Both the position numbers and the translations under genes were made by a program. Under the pieces are notes generated by a model. It did not search any database, was not told where the DNA came from, and saw nothing but the letters and a program-made list of their open reading frames with translations. From assembly GCA_025403435.1 (NCBI GenBank), contig CM046331.1, positions 27,136,459-27,200,458 on the forward strand: a stretch of 64,000 nucleotides of DNA, given 5' to 3'. Source of the DNA: Artocarpus heterophyllus. Taxonomy: Eukaryota; Streptophyta; Magnoliopsida; Rosales; Moraceae. This document shows positions 11,914 through 23,598 of this stretch, piece after piece (position 1 is the stretch's first letter; every line of letters begins with the position of its first letter).

Positions 11914-14622
11914 ATGAAGGACGAGTCAGCTGGGCTGATAATTGGGATTTCTATTGGGGTTGTGATTGGAGTGGCCTTGGCAGTATCTGGATTTTTTTGC
12001 TTTAGGTATCATAGGAAGCGTTCCCAGATTGGGAACAGCAGTTCTAGGAGAGCAGCCACTATTCCTATCCGTGCCAACGGTGCCGACTCTTGCACCATCC
12101 TTTCCAACTCGACAATCGGGCCAGAATCGCCCATAAAATCCGGGCGGAGCGGGGGGTCGTTGTTTGGGCTCGATGGATTCAGGAAGAGTAATGTGGTCTC
12201 GGCGTCTGGAATACCCGAGTATCCTTACAAGTAATTTCCTTTTCAATGTGCTTCATTGAATCTTCATACTGATATTGGTTGAGATGTGGGCATATCGTTT
12301 AAATATGAGTTCCTTGTCCTTCCTTCGCTTTTAAAAATTTTGTTCTTGATGTTACTAATGTAGGGATCTCCAAAAAGCAACCTACAATTTTACAACGTTA
12401 ATAGGACAAGGTGCATTTGGTCCTGTTTACAAAGCTCAAATGTCGACGGGTGAGACAGTTGCTGTTAAAGTGCTTGCGACTGATTCTAAGCAAGGGGAGA
12501 AAGAGTTTCAGACCGAGGTACCGACTGTTAATTCAATTCTATGACTAATTTGGCACTTTAACGAAATTATCAGCATGTGTTTAGTTTGCCACTAGTTTCA
12601 GACCGTCCTTTCATAAACTTACTCGTTTGACGCGTCTCTTGTTGTGTCTCTGTCCTGTGGAACCTATCTATTTTCAAAGAATTTTCCTTGCTGCAGATGG
12701 TTTAATTAGTTGGAACCTTTTTCCTTATTTTGTCTCAGGTAATGCTATTAGGTAGGTTGCATCACAGGAACCTTGTGAACTTGATTGGATATTGTGCAGA
12801 AAAAGGACAGCATATGCTTATATATGTCTACATGAGCAAAGGCAGTTTGGCGTCTCATTTATACGGTAAGATGCAATGAACTTCCAATTGTAATTTCTGT
12901 TCTTATGTATCTATGTATTATGTGTGTGCATTTCATTTTACAAACGAAGCTTAATTCCTCTTAGTTTTATTTGTTGCCCTGCTTGTTTTTAGTCTTTATC
13001 TGAAAAAAAATTGCACAGGATAACTAATGCCATTTCAGCTTTTTTGTAAAGATCTTTGTTTTAAACCATTGCAAGAAATACTGTTGTGTCACTCAACCTT
13101 GCTTTTTTTTAGAAAGGTTTAGTTACGGTTGAGTCACCTAATCAATTTGCTATGATGGTGAAATTATTTACAAGTCGATGATCTGCACAAATTTTGTAAG
13201 AGTAAGAGAAATGAAGTTGAGATAAATCTAATTAATTTCTTCTTTATACAGGTGAAAACCATGAGCCGGTGAGCTGGGATTTGAGGGTCAACATAGCTTT
13301 AGATGTAGCAAGGGGCTTGGAGTATCTTCATGACGGGGTAAACAAATCTCTTTTACGCCAGCTAGAGAGCCGCTGTGCTTGCTCTGCGTGTGAGCATAAG
13401 TCTATGTTTTGCTTTGAGTGCTTCTCAATTTTCTACCTTTTATTCAGGCCGTTCCTCCTGTAATACACCGAGACATCAAATCTTCTAACATTCTGCTGGA
13501 TCAATCCATGAAAGCCAGGGTATGTTTGCCCTTGCCCAACTTAAGTTATTTTCAAAATTTACTGACATTCTTAATTTTGTAAACGATTATATTGATCAAA
13601 TTTATTTTCACTTATGACACAAGTCTTCACAGAATATTTGCAATTTGATTAGCTTTCTGTTCATTTACGGGGATAGACCTGCCTTTAAGCATGTTTATTT
13701 AATAATGTGCTGTCAAGCAGGTTGCTGACTTTGGTCTTTCAAGAGAAGAAATGGTGGACAGACATGCGGCGAATGTAAGGGGAACTTTTGGTTATCTTGA
13801 TCCGGAGTACATATCTACGAGGGCTTTCACCAAGAAAAGTGACGTTTATAGCTTTGGAGTTTTGCTCTTTGAACTCATAGCTGGAAGAAATCCTCAGCAG
13901 GGACTTATGGAATACGTTGAGCTTGTAAGCATCTAACTTCTCTCTTGCGTTGTTCATACATGGACATTTAGCCAGCTTAAAGCAATTTGGGGGGACTAAA
14001 CACTTTTTCTTGGTTCAAAATTGTTTGAGACATCAGCTTATCCAGTGACTTTTAGCTCAGAATTCGGTAATTTGGTCGAACAAGCAAAACTTGTAGTGGA
14101 TTTCTCATAATAGCAAAAATGGTTGTGTCCGTACACCCTTCTGCATGATGGTTACTATTTTTGCTGAAATAATCGAGTTTAGCAGTTTTTCTCTTTTCTG
14201 TCATACTAAAAAGGAATAGTAATGACAAAAGAAAAGGATGTAATGTTGTATTTTATTATCACTCAACATATCCTCCATGGCATCTATAGGCTGCAATGAA
14301 TACAGAGGGGAAAGTGGGATGGGAGGAAATTGTGGACTCACGTTTGGAGGGAAAATTCGATGTGCAAGAGCTCAATGAAGTGGCAGCCCTTGGATACAAG
14401 TGCGTAAACCGTGTTCCAAGAAAACGGCCTTCCATGAGGGACATTGTGCAAGTCCTAACAAGGATTCTTAAGTCAAGGCACAACAAGAAACGCCACCACA
14501 AGTCCCTATCAGCCGCGACAGATGAAGTTACCATTGACGTCGACCAACCGGAAACCAATTCTCATAACCCGGATCACCGAAGAGAGGAGTCTATGGAGAG
14601 CACAGCTGACTATGAAGTATAG
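11914..14622 (+). CDS. CRLK1: Calcium/calmodulin-regulated receptor-like kinase, CRLK1 type
   Basis: Membrane-anchored Ser/Thr kinase; in Arabidopsis, CRLK1 binds calmodulin and acts in cold signalling upstream of the MEKK1 cascade. Seven coding exons join in phase: 11914-12230, 12364-12517, 12739-12865, 13252-13337, 13448-13519, 13721-13924, 14290-14622 (1,293 nt, 430 aa). The ATG at 11914 begins [11 protein letters not shown], as in the family. A transmembrane helix spans about residues 7-29, followed by a basic stop-transfer CFRYHRKR. Kinase landmarks are glycine loop GQGAFG (120-125), ATP-binding K141, alpha-C E157, HRD with catalytic D237, and DFG with D255, so it should be active. The C-terminal tail is rich in K/R/H and then acidic. 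There is essentially no ectodomain. CRLK1 is preferred over the paralogue CRLK2 because the next gene is RPL24, the neighbour I recall for Arabidopsis CRLK1. Confidence 0.93.
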
Positions 14623-14979
14623 ATATTGGGGAAATTTCTTTTTCTTTTTTTTTTTTTCTCATTTGTTCATTTGATTCTGTTTCTTGGGTTCTTTTTTGGT
14701 TTTGTCTTTTGATACATGTGCATTTCAAAAAGACAGTGAAGGCTCTGGTTTCTGCTCTGAGTGACATAGGATTCAGATGAGCAAGCTTTTTCTTGTTAAC
14801 TTTTGTAACATAGTTTTGCCACCTTGTTTGCTAGAGTGATAGAAACAAACTTCGTACATTGGATACTTAATACTCAGGAATGGAAAGGAAGGAAAACTTT
14901 TTCCCGTTTCTTCTGTACTTTTCTTCAACACAAAAATAGAACTCTACCAAATTTTGATTACAAGCTTATTTAGGGAACC

Positions 14980-15388
14980 CAGTTGAAATTGAAAAAAATT
15001 AGTTCGAACTGGTTTGTTAGAGTGTTTTCTTTTACAAAATTTAAATTGCTATAGTGTTTTAGGTTTTAACTATGTTTCTAAATAGGCATAATATATGTTA
15101 TAAAATTACAAACTTACCCCCTGTTTGGCATTGTGGTGGGAACCACGGTTCCCACCATAAACTCAGTTATAAACAGTGTAAAGCTCTCACATGCTACAGT
15201 AACAATTTAAAAAATTGCTACAGTGTAAAGCTTTCGCATGCTACAGTAAAAGTAGTTCCTACCACCGGTTCCCACCACCTTCCAAACACCCCCTTAGTAA
15301 GAAACATAGTTCAAATTGAAAAAAATTAGTTTGAACTGGTTTGTTCGAGTGTTTTTTCTTATAAAATTTAAGTTGGTAGCGTGTTACG
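14980..15388. repeat. Direct ~80-bp repeats flanking a foldback MITE
   Basis: Copies at about 14980-15063 and 15309-15388 share words such as TTGAAAAAAATTAGTT and GAACTGGTTTGTT. They enclose the MITE at about 15115-15296. Confidence 0.6.
15115..15296. mobile_element. Foldback MITE, ACTGTAG family (best copy)
   Basis: Ends CTGTTTGGCA...GGTGGGAACC and, from the right, GTGTTTGGAAGGTGGTGGG form inverted repeats. Inside, the pair CTCACATGCTACAGTAA / TTCGCATGCTACAGTAA is separated by a short spacer. It is about 180 bp with no coding capacity. TTA occurs on both sides, but that is too short to prove a target duplication. Confidence 0.65.
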
Positions 15389-15485
15389 TTGAGCTGAAAT
15401 AGATCATTCGAGTGTGTGAAGAACAATACATTAACGCATGCTTATCCTGCCAACAGACAAACCCACGACCCATCCTGGTGCCAAC

Positions 15486-15852
15486 GAGATGTCGTTGAAT
15501 TGCTCAAACGACATGCCGTTTACTGTCCCGCTTTTGCACAAGCAATATGTCGTTTTTATTGCTCAATAGGCCCTTCCATGGGAGACATCGCACCAGGTCC
15601 GGGCAACGGCGTCAATGGCTTTTCCCATGGCCATGGACATATAAATGACATGTCGTTTCTATTGTCCAGAAAACGACGATATTTTTTTCTAAGACGACAA
15701 GAAACATCTGCTGTGTCTCCCGTAGTGTGACATTGAAACCAAACCCTCGCGTTTCTATGTATGAAACTATATTCTTTTATAGCTAAAACAAAACAGTTTG
15801 AAGAAAAACGACATGTCGTTTAACGTTTGGCCTTTTGACACGTCGTTTTAAC
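15486..15852. promoter_or_regulatory. Cluster of AACGACATGTCGTT-type palindromes upstream of RPL24
   Basis: Palindromic or half-site copies lie at about 15488, 15506-15521, 15547, 15647-15658, 15670 and 15806-15821 (a perfect AAACGACATGTCGTTT), with a variant at 15837-15852. The last is about 170 bases before the RPL24 start codon. A GGCCC core near 15569 resembles the site II element common in plant ribosomal protein promoters. Function is inferred from position only. Confidence 0.4.
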
Positions 15853-16022
15853 CAAGTACAACGATCTTTTTTTTTTGTTTGCCTTCTTTTCCTTTTCCTC
15901 TTTTTTTCTTTCACATTATTTTATCCATATCTCAATCCGCAGAGGAAGGGGAAAAGGGGAAAGATACAGTAATCAAACACTAGCAAAAGACATTCAGAAA
16001 TCTCAAGAACGAAGCAACAACA

Positions 16023-18772
16023 ATGGCAGCCATGGCTGCACTGCAAAGCTCCATGACCTCTCTCTCCCTCTCCTCAAACTCCTTCTTGGGTCAGCGTCTC
16101 TCACCCTCCACTCTCTGTTCTGCCCCGGTAAAATCTCTCGTTCTGATTCTCCTATACTCTTGTTTCAGTTTTGTTTTCATTGAAATTCTGGTTCTTTAGT
16201 GCTTCAACTTTAATGGGTCTTTGCTCAAGTTGGGACTTTCTCTTCTTTGCTATTGACTTTGCTTTGTCCCATTCAAATGGGTATTTTTTTTTTTTTTTGG
16301 TTAGCTAGATGTTCATTAAAAAAAATTTCTATGGGTTTTTGTTCGCCATTGTTGGGCTCTTTACTTGAATTGTTTCCTTGTTTTTTTTTGGTTGAAAGGG
16401 AGATAAATTAGTTGTTTAATTATAAAAATTCAGTTAAATTTCGGTTCTTTCTTGCGCTCAAGTGTCGGGAGTTTCTTAGTTGGAATGTTGGTCTCATTGC
16501 CAACGGAGTGAGGACTTGGAGATATGATGCCCTTGTTTGTTCCGTTGAAGGATTAGTCTTCTCTATTCTGTATTTTGTGCTTTTTGACATTGCTTTTGTG
16601 GAAGCTACTTTCGATTTCTTATGTCCGAAAGCTGTTTGTGAGAGTGTTTGGATAACTTTTCGGGAGAGCTTCTGGCTCTTGAGAAAAATTTCTGGTCAAA
16701 ACCGCAGGATGTGACTTCTCAAAAAAGCTTAGAACTTGTACAAAAACTCTTATAAGATTACTGTGTCATTTGGTTTGTGTAGTTATAAGGTTTTAAGTAG
16801 TTTTAAATCTACGGACCGATAAGAATAGGCGTTTCGTAAATGCAAGTTTCACATCGTTCAGAACAACGAGAATCGTTTGAAACGGGCTAAATTATTAGTT
16901 TTGAAAACTTGACTCCCCATTTAAGTTCTAGAACTATTTTTTATATTAAAAACCCTTCACGTTCTCGTTTTTTTTCATAAACCATAGTTTTTCAAATATC
17001 AATTATGATGTTTTATATTTGTTATAAAGCTTCACATTTTAAATACCAATTCAAAATCACTGTTTAAACTGTATAGATTCAAAAACTATAAAGTTCAAAA
17101 CCGCACTATTCCAAACTCGCGTACCAAACAAACCAGAATCATAAACTTAATTCTAACGTTTTTATTACTTGTTACAAAAATAAAATATCATTTTTGCCCT
17201 CATTAAGCGTTTGCAAAAACGTGGTTCTACACACTAAGTGAAGTCTTAGATTTAACTTCTTCTTTCTACTACCTAAAAGCATAAGACCCAAGTTAAACTA
17301 GTTTTATGGATTAACATTCTTAACTGCTTCATTGGCATGGATCTAACTCGTGTAATATGTTCAGCTAGAGTGAATAAACTTCGATTTTCCTCTTCTTTAG
17401 TTCACATTATAATGGAATAGATAACAGGAAACAGTTCTTAACAAACTGATGGCGCACCTCACATGTGATAGCCGTTTTCACCATGCTTGCTGAATTTTAA
17501 AATTGATCACACGACGCATTTCATGACAAACCGGTCTTGTTTTTCTTGCAGGTTAAATCAACAGAGAAGCCATGTCTCATTGTTGCAAGGGTAAGTATCA
17601 AATGTCATGTCCTAATGTATATTTTTCTACCCTTTCTTTGGTTAGTAATATTTCCTTGTCATTATGATTTTCTGTTACACAGAATTGGAATATATGAATA
17701 ACATATAAAATGGAAGGAAAAGAAAAAGGAATCAACAAATGGTTGATCTCCTAAATTGGTAGGATTTAGCGATGATCTATTTTGTTTTATGGCATGTAGT
17801 TGCTATATTTTGTTTGTAGCTTATGAAAAAAAAATACTTTGATCCTCTTTTACAGCTTAAGCGATGGGAGCGGAAGGAGTGTAAGCCAAACAGTCTTCCG
17901 GTGTTGCAGAAAATGCATGTTAAGATTGGAGATACAGTGAAAGTAATAACTGGACGTGACAAGGGTAAAATTGGCGAGATAACTAAGGTCTTTCGGCATA
18001 ATAGTACAGTGATACTCGCGGAGATAAACTTGAAGACAAAGCACATGAAGAGCAGAGAGGAGGGTGAACCTGGGCAAATTGTTAAGGTTCATTTTTCTTC
18101 TTTAAAACTCATAACCACCAGCTTAGTTCCAATAATTCTTTGAACTTTTGTCTTTTTTTTTTGAAGTTGGGAGAGAAGGGATTCGAACTCATTACCTTTA
18201 GGTGAAGTTAGGTGTAGTTTTACTGCTAGGCTATGCCTGCAACCACAAATTCTTTGAACTTTCACATATCTGTAAAAGTGAAAATTGAGTTATGATAAAT
18301 GTTATTTACCGCACCTAATGTGCACAAAATATTGTCATTTTCATATTATTTAAAATAGAAGTTTACTTTTACAATGTTTAGAATTTATGACCAAAAAAAC
18401 AGATATAGCATTTGAGTACAAGATAGAGCAAACATATTAAATTGTTACATTTTCACACTCTTTTGTGCCAACTATAGCATTAGCTCTAGCATTTATATTG
18501 GACATTATCTTAGTCCTCACATTATGGCTCTCGGATTTTGTTTTTTCTAGATTGAAGCACCCATCCATAGCTCCAACGTGATGCTTTACTCCAAAGAGAA
18601 GGAAGTAGCAAGCAGGGTCGGCCATAAAACCCTTGATAATGGAAAACGAGTTCGTTACCTCATAAAAACCGGTGAAATAATCGATACTCCGGAGAAGTTG
18701 AAGGAACTTAAGGAAGGAAAGAAAACTGAAGCGGGCGCCGCTCCTGCCTCTGCTTCTTTGCAAAAAATGTAG
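16023..18772 (+). CDS. RPL24: Plastid 50S ribosomal protein L24 (uL24c), nuclear-encoded
   Basis: Early-assembly protein of the large subunit of the chloroplast ribosome; it binds 23S rRNA. Four exons join in phase: 16023-16127, 17552-17590, 17856-18086, 18551-18772 (597 nt, 198 aa), matching the family's length of about 200 aa. Residues 1 to about 48 are rich in Ser, Ala and Leu with few acidic residues, as expected of a chloroplast transit peptide. The mature part begins near [15 protein letters not shown] motif follows ([20 protein letters not shown]), then the L24 C-terminal domain ending in a Lys/Ala-rich tail. The start at 16023 was chosen over an in-frame ATG three codons later because both give a transit peptide and the first is the upstream one. 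Intron 1 (1.4 kb) holds a foldback repeat and intron 3 a SINE. Arabidopsis loss gives variegation-suppressor phenotypes (SVR8). Confidence 0.93.
16765..17130. repeat. Foldback MITE-like repeat in RPL24 intron 1
   Basis: The left end TCATTTGGTTTGTGTAG and the right end, reversed as GTTTGTTTGGTACGCGAG, are diverged inverted repeats. The interior is related to the copy at 3955-4345. Boundaries are approximate. Confidence 0.4.
18149..18247 (-). mobile_element. Short tRNA-derived SINE in RPL24 intron 3
   Basis: On the minus strand the element runs from GGTTGCAGGCA through a box A-like TAGCCTAGCAG and a box B-like GAGTTCGAATCCC to CCCAACTTC and an A-tail. A perfect 15-bp direct repeat, AATTCTTTGAACTTT, flanks it (18134-18148 and 18248-18262), which marks target-primed retroposition. 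The body is only about 99 bp. It resembles the 5' part of the plant Au-type SINEs as I remember them. Confidence 0.85.
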
Positions 18773-19200
18773 CATTTTGCAATCCCTTGCTTTCTGTTCT
18801 CTTATTGTTTCTTCAAATATAGCTTTTTGTTGTTAAGTTTTTCCAAGTAGATTATGGGAATTTCAAGCCTAAACTTTTGTGGCACTTCTTAAGACTTTAG
18901 TTGATAATGCTAATGAATTATGTGCACATTTTGTTCTTCTTTTGCTTATTTCTATTCAATCATCTCTCATATGTCAAACAGTGCTGATTAGGAACTCCGA
19001 GTCTTTTCATTTCTGTTTTTGGGCACAATCCACTAAAATTTGAGAACCCTCCTTCTGTAGGCCACCTTCCAAAATCTTGCATTGTCTTTTATCTTTTTGG
19101 GGGGTCTTTTCGAAAGAATAGTGGGTGTGCAGTTGAGATAAGCTTTGAGACGTGTTGGGAATTCTAACAGTGCAGCTTAAGGCATTCTCACGATGCCCTA
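18773..19200. other. 3' flank of RPL24, no gene
   Basis: T-rich 3'-UTR and downstream sequence, with nothing else recognised. Confidence 0.35.
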
Positions 19201-19743
19201 TACAGCCAACAATTTCAGACACGATACGATATAAAAATGACACAAGATAAATAAGTTTAGATCGTACGTTTATTAATTGGGTCATAAATGGATTGACACG
19301 AATAACATAAAAGTAAAGGGCCTAAATTCGTGTTAATACGTCAACACGCCTTAACACATTTAATTAAATGAGCCGTAAACATGTTGACACAACACGACCA
19401 GCTCGTTTATAACACATTTAAACTTTAAAATAAAAATATTTGAAATATTTGTAGTAGGTTAGTATTAATTAGATATTGTGTTTTTATTAATTTTTTTATT
19501 GGCTTTTTTTTTAATTTTTTAATTTCTAGTTAACTAGGTTATAAACGTGTCATATGTATGTTGTTATCGTGTCAACCCGTCACGACCCGCTTAGTAATCG
19601 TGTTAATTGTGTCGTGTCGTGTTACGCGTATCATAAGCGTGTCATGTTCGTTTTTGCATCTCTGGCACGTTTATTAATCGTGTCGTGTTTGTGTTCGGCC
19701 TAAACATGTCGTGCCAACATGAACACGTTTACTGCAAGCCCTA
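19201..19743. mobile_element. Probable non-autonomous DNA transposon rich in CGTGTCGTGT words
   Basis: Repeated CGTGT/ACACG words occur in both orientations over about 540 bp. The right end, GCAAGCCCTA, is like the TAGGG termini of the hAT elements here. No convincing target duplication was found, so limits are tentative. Confidence 0.4.
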
Positions 19744-20074
19744 CCTACCCAAAATGGTGTGGACCATATGATTTATGGGAAATTTTTATGGTAGAAAATG
19801 TAATTTTGCTTTATTGATAGAGTATGGTGTTTTTGCTGTTAGATTATAATTTTAACGGCCTGATCTGTAACTGCTCACATTAAAAATTTACGTACATAGT
19901 AGAGAATTGCTTTTAGTCATAGATCAAATCATTACAGTTAATCGGACTATTAAAACACACATGCTCTACAAGTAGAGCAAAATTATTTTCTCCGCCATAA
20001 AAATTTTCATGATTTAAAACATACAATTACCAGAAAATTAGGTAGCATGTCACAACTTTCTATATCTTTGAATT

Positions 20075-20523
20075 GGATTATTTACCTTTTTATACCTTGT
20101 ATTTTATGTTTATTCAGATAATATATATTTAGTTTTTTATCTTATCGAAGATACACTTACGATTAAATTTAACACAAATTGTACCTTTTTTCAATCCAAT
20201 CTTTAATTTTGATCTAAAAAAATTGCCCAAAGTACCTTTTAATTAAAATAAAGATAAATTTTAAAACTTAATACTAAGGCTTTTGCCTTTAAAAATATAT
20301 GTTTTATGTTTTTTATTTTTTAAAATTTTTTGAAGGTTTTAATTTTTCTTTTTTTACTCAAAGATAATTTGGGCATTTTAGATGTCAAAATCAACTATTA
20401 ACTAATATAAGAGATAAAATTGTATATTAAAACTAATCTAGAATTATACATTTGACAAAGTCGAAAATAAAAGTATAATTTTTGAATCAATTTGAAACAG
20501 AAAATATAAAAAGATAAATGTCC
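20075..20523. mobile_element. Mutator-like foldback MITE
   Basis: Left GGATTATTTACCTTTTTATA and, reversed from the right, GGACATTTATCTTTTTATA begin long imperfect inverted repeats. Flanks CTTTGAATT (20066-20074) and CTTTAAATT (20524-20532) match at 8 of 9 bases. The element is 449 bp and non-coding. Confidence 0.7.
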
Positions 20524-20532
20524 CTTTAAATT

Positions 20533-21590
20533 TACCTCATGATTTGTTCATTTATGATCGGTGAATTCATGTGGCACAAATCCGAAGCTCCAATTTTCCT
20601 GATATAAATCCGAAAGTAAGGGTTTTTTTTTTTTTTTTTTTTTGGCATTCCATGAGATTTCTCATAAATCACACGGATGCAATCAATTGGCCCAACAGAG
20701 CCTACGATGGAAGCATCCCACGGTATAATCTCCTGTATATTTTTTGTTGAATGTATTTAATAAATAAATGTTAAAAGCCCTCATTTATTATTGCACATGC
20801 TTGTTCTCAAATACTAGCTGGACCCTAGTTAGTTGTTTAAGAAGAATTCCAAGGGGAACTAATCAAAAACTAGTGATATATACATATATAGAGAGAGAGA
20901 GAGAGATTGAACCGAAAATCTGGGCTTATAGATGATGAAAATATTTGTGAAGAGTATTTGAATAAATATCTAAATTTTTGTAAGAGAAAATACTATAATA
21001 AAATGATTCAAAATGTAATTCGAGTTTCAAAATAAACATACCTTAAAAAATTCCATTTAACACTTTAAAAATAACCTCTAAGGAAAGTGATTGATCCCCA
21101 TCTCTCTCTACTCTCTCTCTCTCTTTCCTTTTTTTTTTTTTTTCCCTCCCTTCTGTCTTTACACTCTTCCCCACAACCATTTCTCGAGAAAAATTATTAT
21201 GAGTTCTAAATTCAGTGCTTTAAATGCTTTACATGAAACATCCGTTATAAACGGAAGAGTTTGAAGAAGGGGCCAAAAAACAAAATTTGAATTAAAGAAA
21301 GGATCTCTTTTTTTTAAAACAAAAAAAAATATTTTTTTATGTAGATAAACTATCTCAATTGTTTTTAAAAAAATAAAAAAAATGACCATAATAAAATAAG
21401 AAATCTTAACATGATGAAAAAAATAGAACCGTTTTGATATCTAAAAAAATTTTTTTGGCCAAAAACTGACCAAAAAAAAGGCATTGATCAAAATATTTTT
21501 TCCCAAAAAGTCATTTTTATAAATCCCTCGTTATAAACAAACCTTTTACTATGTTAATCAACCTGTTATATTTAAAGTTCACTAGACTAC
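20533..21590. other. Gene-free stretch
   Basis: AT-rich with long T and A runs and a short (GA)n tract near 20889-20906. No exon or transposon end is recognised. Confidence 0.35.
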
Positions 21591-21753
21591 AAGGGAGTTT
21601 GACGTAGTTTATATCATTAATTCAGTCATAAATAGTGTAAAGTTTTTACATGTTACAATAAAAATAAAAAATTATTGTAGTATAAAACTCTCATATACTA
21701 CAGTAAAAATAATTTTAATTAATGGTTTCCACCACCGTGCCAACATCCTATAC
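21591..21753. mobile_element. Foldback MITE, ACTGTAG family
   Basis: Shows AGGGAGTTTGACG at the left and CACCACCGTGCCAACATCCTAT at the right, with the internal pair TTACATGTTACAATAA / CATATACTACAGTAA. A diverged copy of the family. Confidence 0.5.
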
Positions 21754-21796
21754 AAGTTATGCATCAATATAAAATTCTTTTTTTTTAAAAAAAAAA

Positions 21797-22896
21797 TGTG
21801 ACACCTGTTATTTTTCTAACGAGAATCATTATAATTAAAGTAATTATTAGTGTGCCAATTAAAATTTGTTTCATCTAAAATCTATTTCACATTATTTATT
21901 TCTATATATTTTTAAATTTTTTAAAATTTTTCTATACCTATTTAATATTTCACCAAAATGACCTTAGAACTTCCAATTAAATACAAAAATGCTATTTGAA
22001 ATTTTGTGCACCAAAGCTTTCGATGGAAACTTGAGTGCACTTGCCCCAACCCTTCTTGTCCGCTTCTTCTTTTCTTTTGTTTCTTTCCTTGCTTCTTCAT
22101 TTCTCCTTCTTCCTTTTCTTCTTCTTTCTTTCACGACAACCAAAAACAGAAAAAAGCTCAAGAAAAACCAAACATTATACCAAGTCATTTTCTCACCAAA
22201 ATTTGCAAAAACAACCTCCTGGCAACTCATAAAGCTTGAAATCAAGAGGTTTTGGTGATCAAAACAACGTATTTAGCTTGGATTTAAGGTAAGTTTTTCA
22301 AAATTTAAAACTTAGATTTGGATTATGTTTTGAGTATGAAAATATATGGAAATGAGTTTATATTATATATAGATGATTATATATTGGTTATACATTGTTT
22401 TTATGCTTAGTAAGCTATTAAAAAACTAAGATTTTAAAGCAAAGCATAAAATTCTAAATATGGGTTCTCTGGGAGAATTTTTCCATGTGAAAAACAATGT
22501 GTCGTTTTTCACAAAAAAACTACATGTCATTTTTTTCTAAAAACTACACAAAATGCGAGGTGGCAATGAAAAATATAGTTGAAGAAGCAATGTATCCGTA
22601 ATCAGTTGAAATCTCTTCTTTTACTGAGAATGTTCTCCTTGAAAACGTAAGCATCGTATGTTACTTTCTGTGACTGTATGAAGATATATTGAAAGTTGAA
22701 ATGATGATGATAATGGTTTTATATTATTAAATTTAAAGTGCTGCATTAAACTGTGGTTTATTTATTGTTTATATTTTTATTTTGATTTGACAGTTCTTAT
22801 TTAAGTCTAGGGTAAATTTTTTTTGAAAATTTTATTTTATTTTTTGATATTTGTTTAATTTATTAAAAACTGTTAACCCTACTTAAGGGCGTTACA
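21797..22896 (+). mobile_element. Solo LTR related to the intact Tekay-type element
   Basis: Begins TGTGACACCTGTTATTTT and ends ACTGTTAACCCTACTTAAGG then GCGTTACA. The intact element's LTR in its own orientation begins TGTAACACCCGTATTTTT and ends AACTGTTAACCCCCACATAG then GGGTGTTACA. The AAACTGTGGTTT word before the end is also shared. Five A residues flank each side, consistent with a 5-bp target duplication though low in complexity. It is 1,100 bp with no internal region, so it was left by LTR-LTR recombination. Confidence 0.8.
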
Positions 22897-23598
22897 AAAA
22901 AATTGTCTTAATTTAGAATGTAAACAACGATACTTTTTTTAAATGGGAGAAACTCTCTAAAGAACCTCACCCCAAACATAAGATCACATCAAAATTATAT
23001 ATTGAAAACAGTAGTTTAATGAAAATGAATAAAAATTTAACGGTTTAAAACTGTATCTATTAATATTAATATGATTTATTTTTGTTTTGTCCTGTAAAAA
23101 AATCTCTATTTGATGTTAAAAAAAAAAAAAAAAAATGTACATAAAAAACTTTTGATGATCTTCTGTCCACGCCATAGGATGGACTTGAAGTTGCTCTCAC
23201 AGGATAAAGATGGAAGATTCAACCTAATTTCTACCATGCATGTGCAGCACAAGCAATCATTTCTCCATAGTAGAGGATCATTTTTATCTATTATCTATCA
23301 ACACCCAATTCGCTACGTGTACAACATGGAATTTATTATTATTGCACTAAACTTAGTCGTGCCAAATGTCTTGTTTCTAGAAAAATACATAAAATATTAC
23401 CCAACTTGATGATTCTATAGTACCAAAGCAAATAAATAAATAAAATCAATAAATAATAAATGTACATATATATATATATATACATATTTATATATATGAA
23501 ACGTACTATATTAAAAGTAAGACAAACTTCATTATTGCATAATAGTGAGCCTAGAGTAGATCTGCTAATTAGGAGAGATCAAAAAAAAAAAAAAAGGA
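22897..23598. other. Upstream region of the reductase gene
   Basis: AT-rich, with a (TA)n run near 23466-23481 and a run of A residues just before the start codon. No defined promoter element. Confidence 0.35.
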
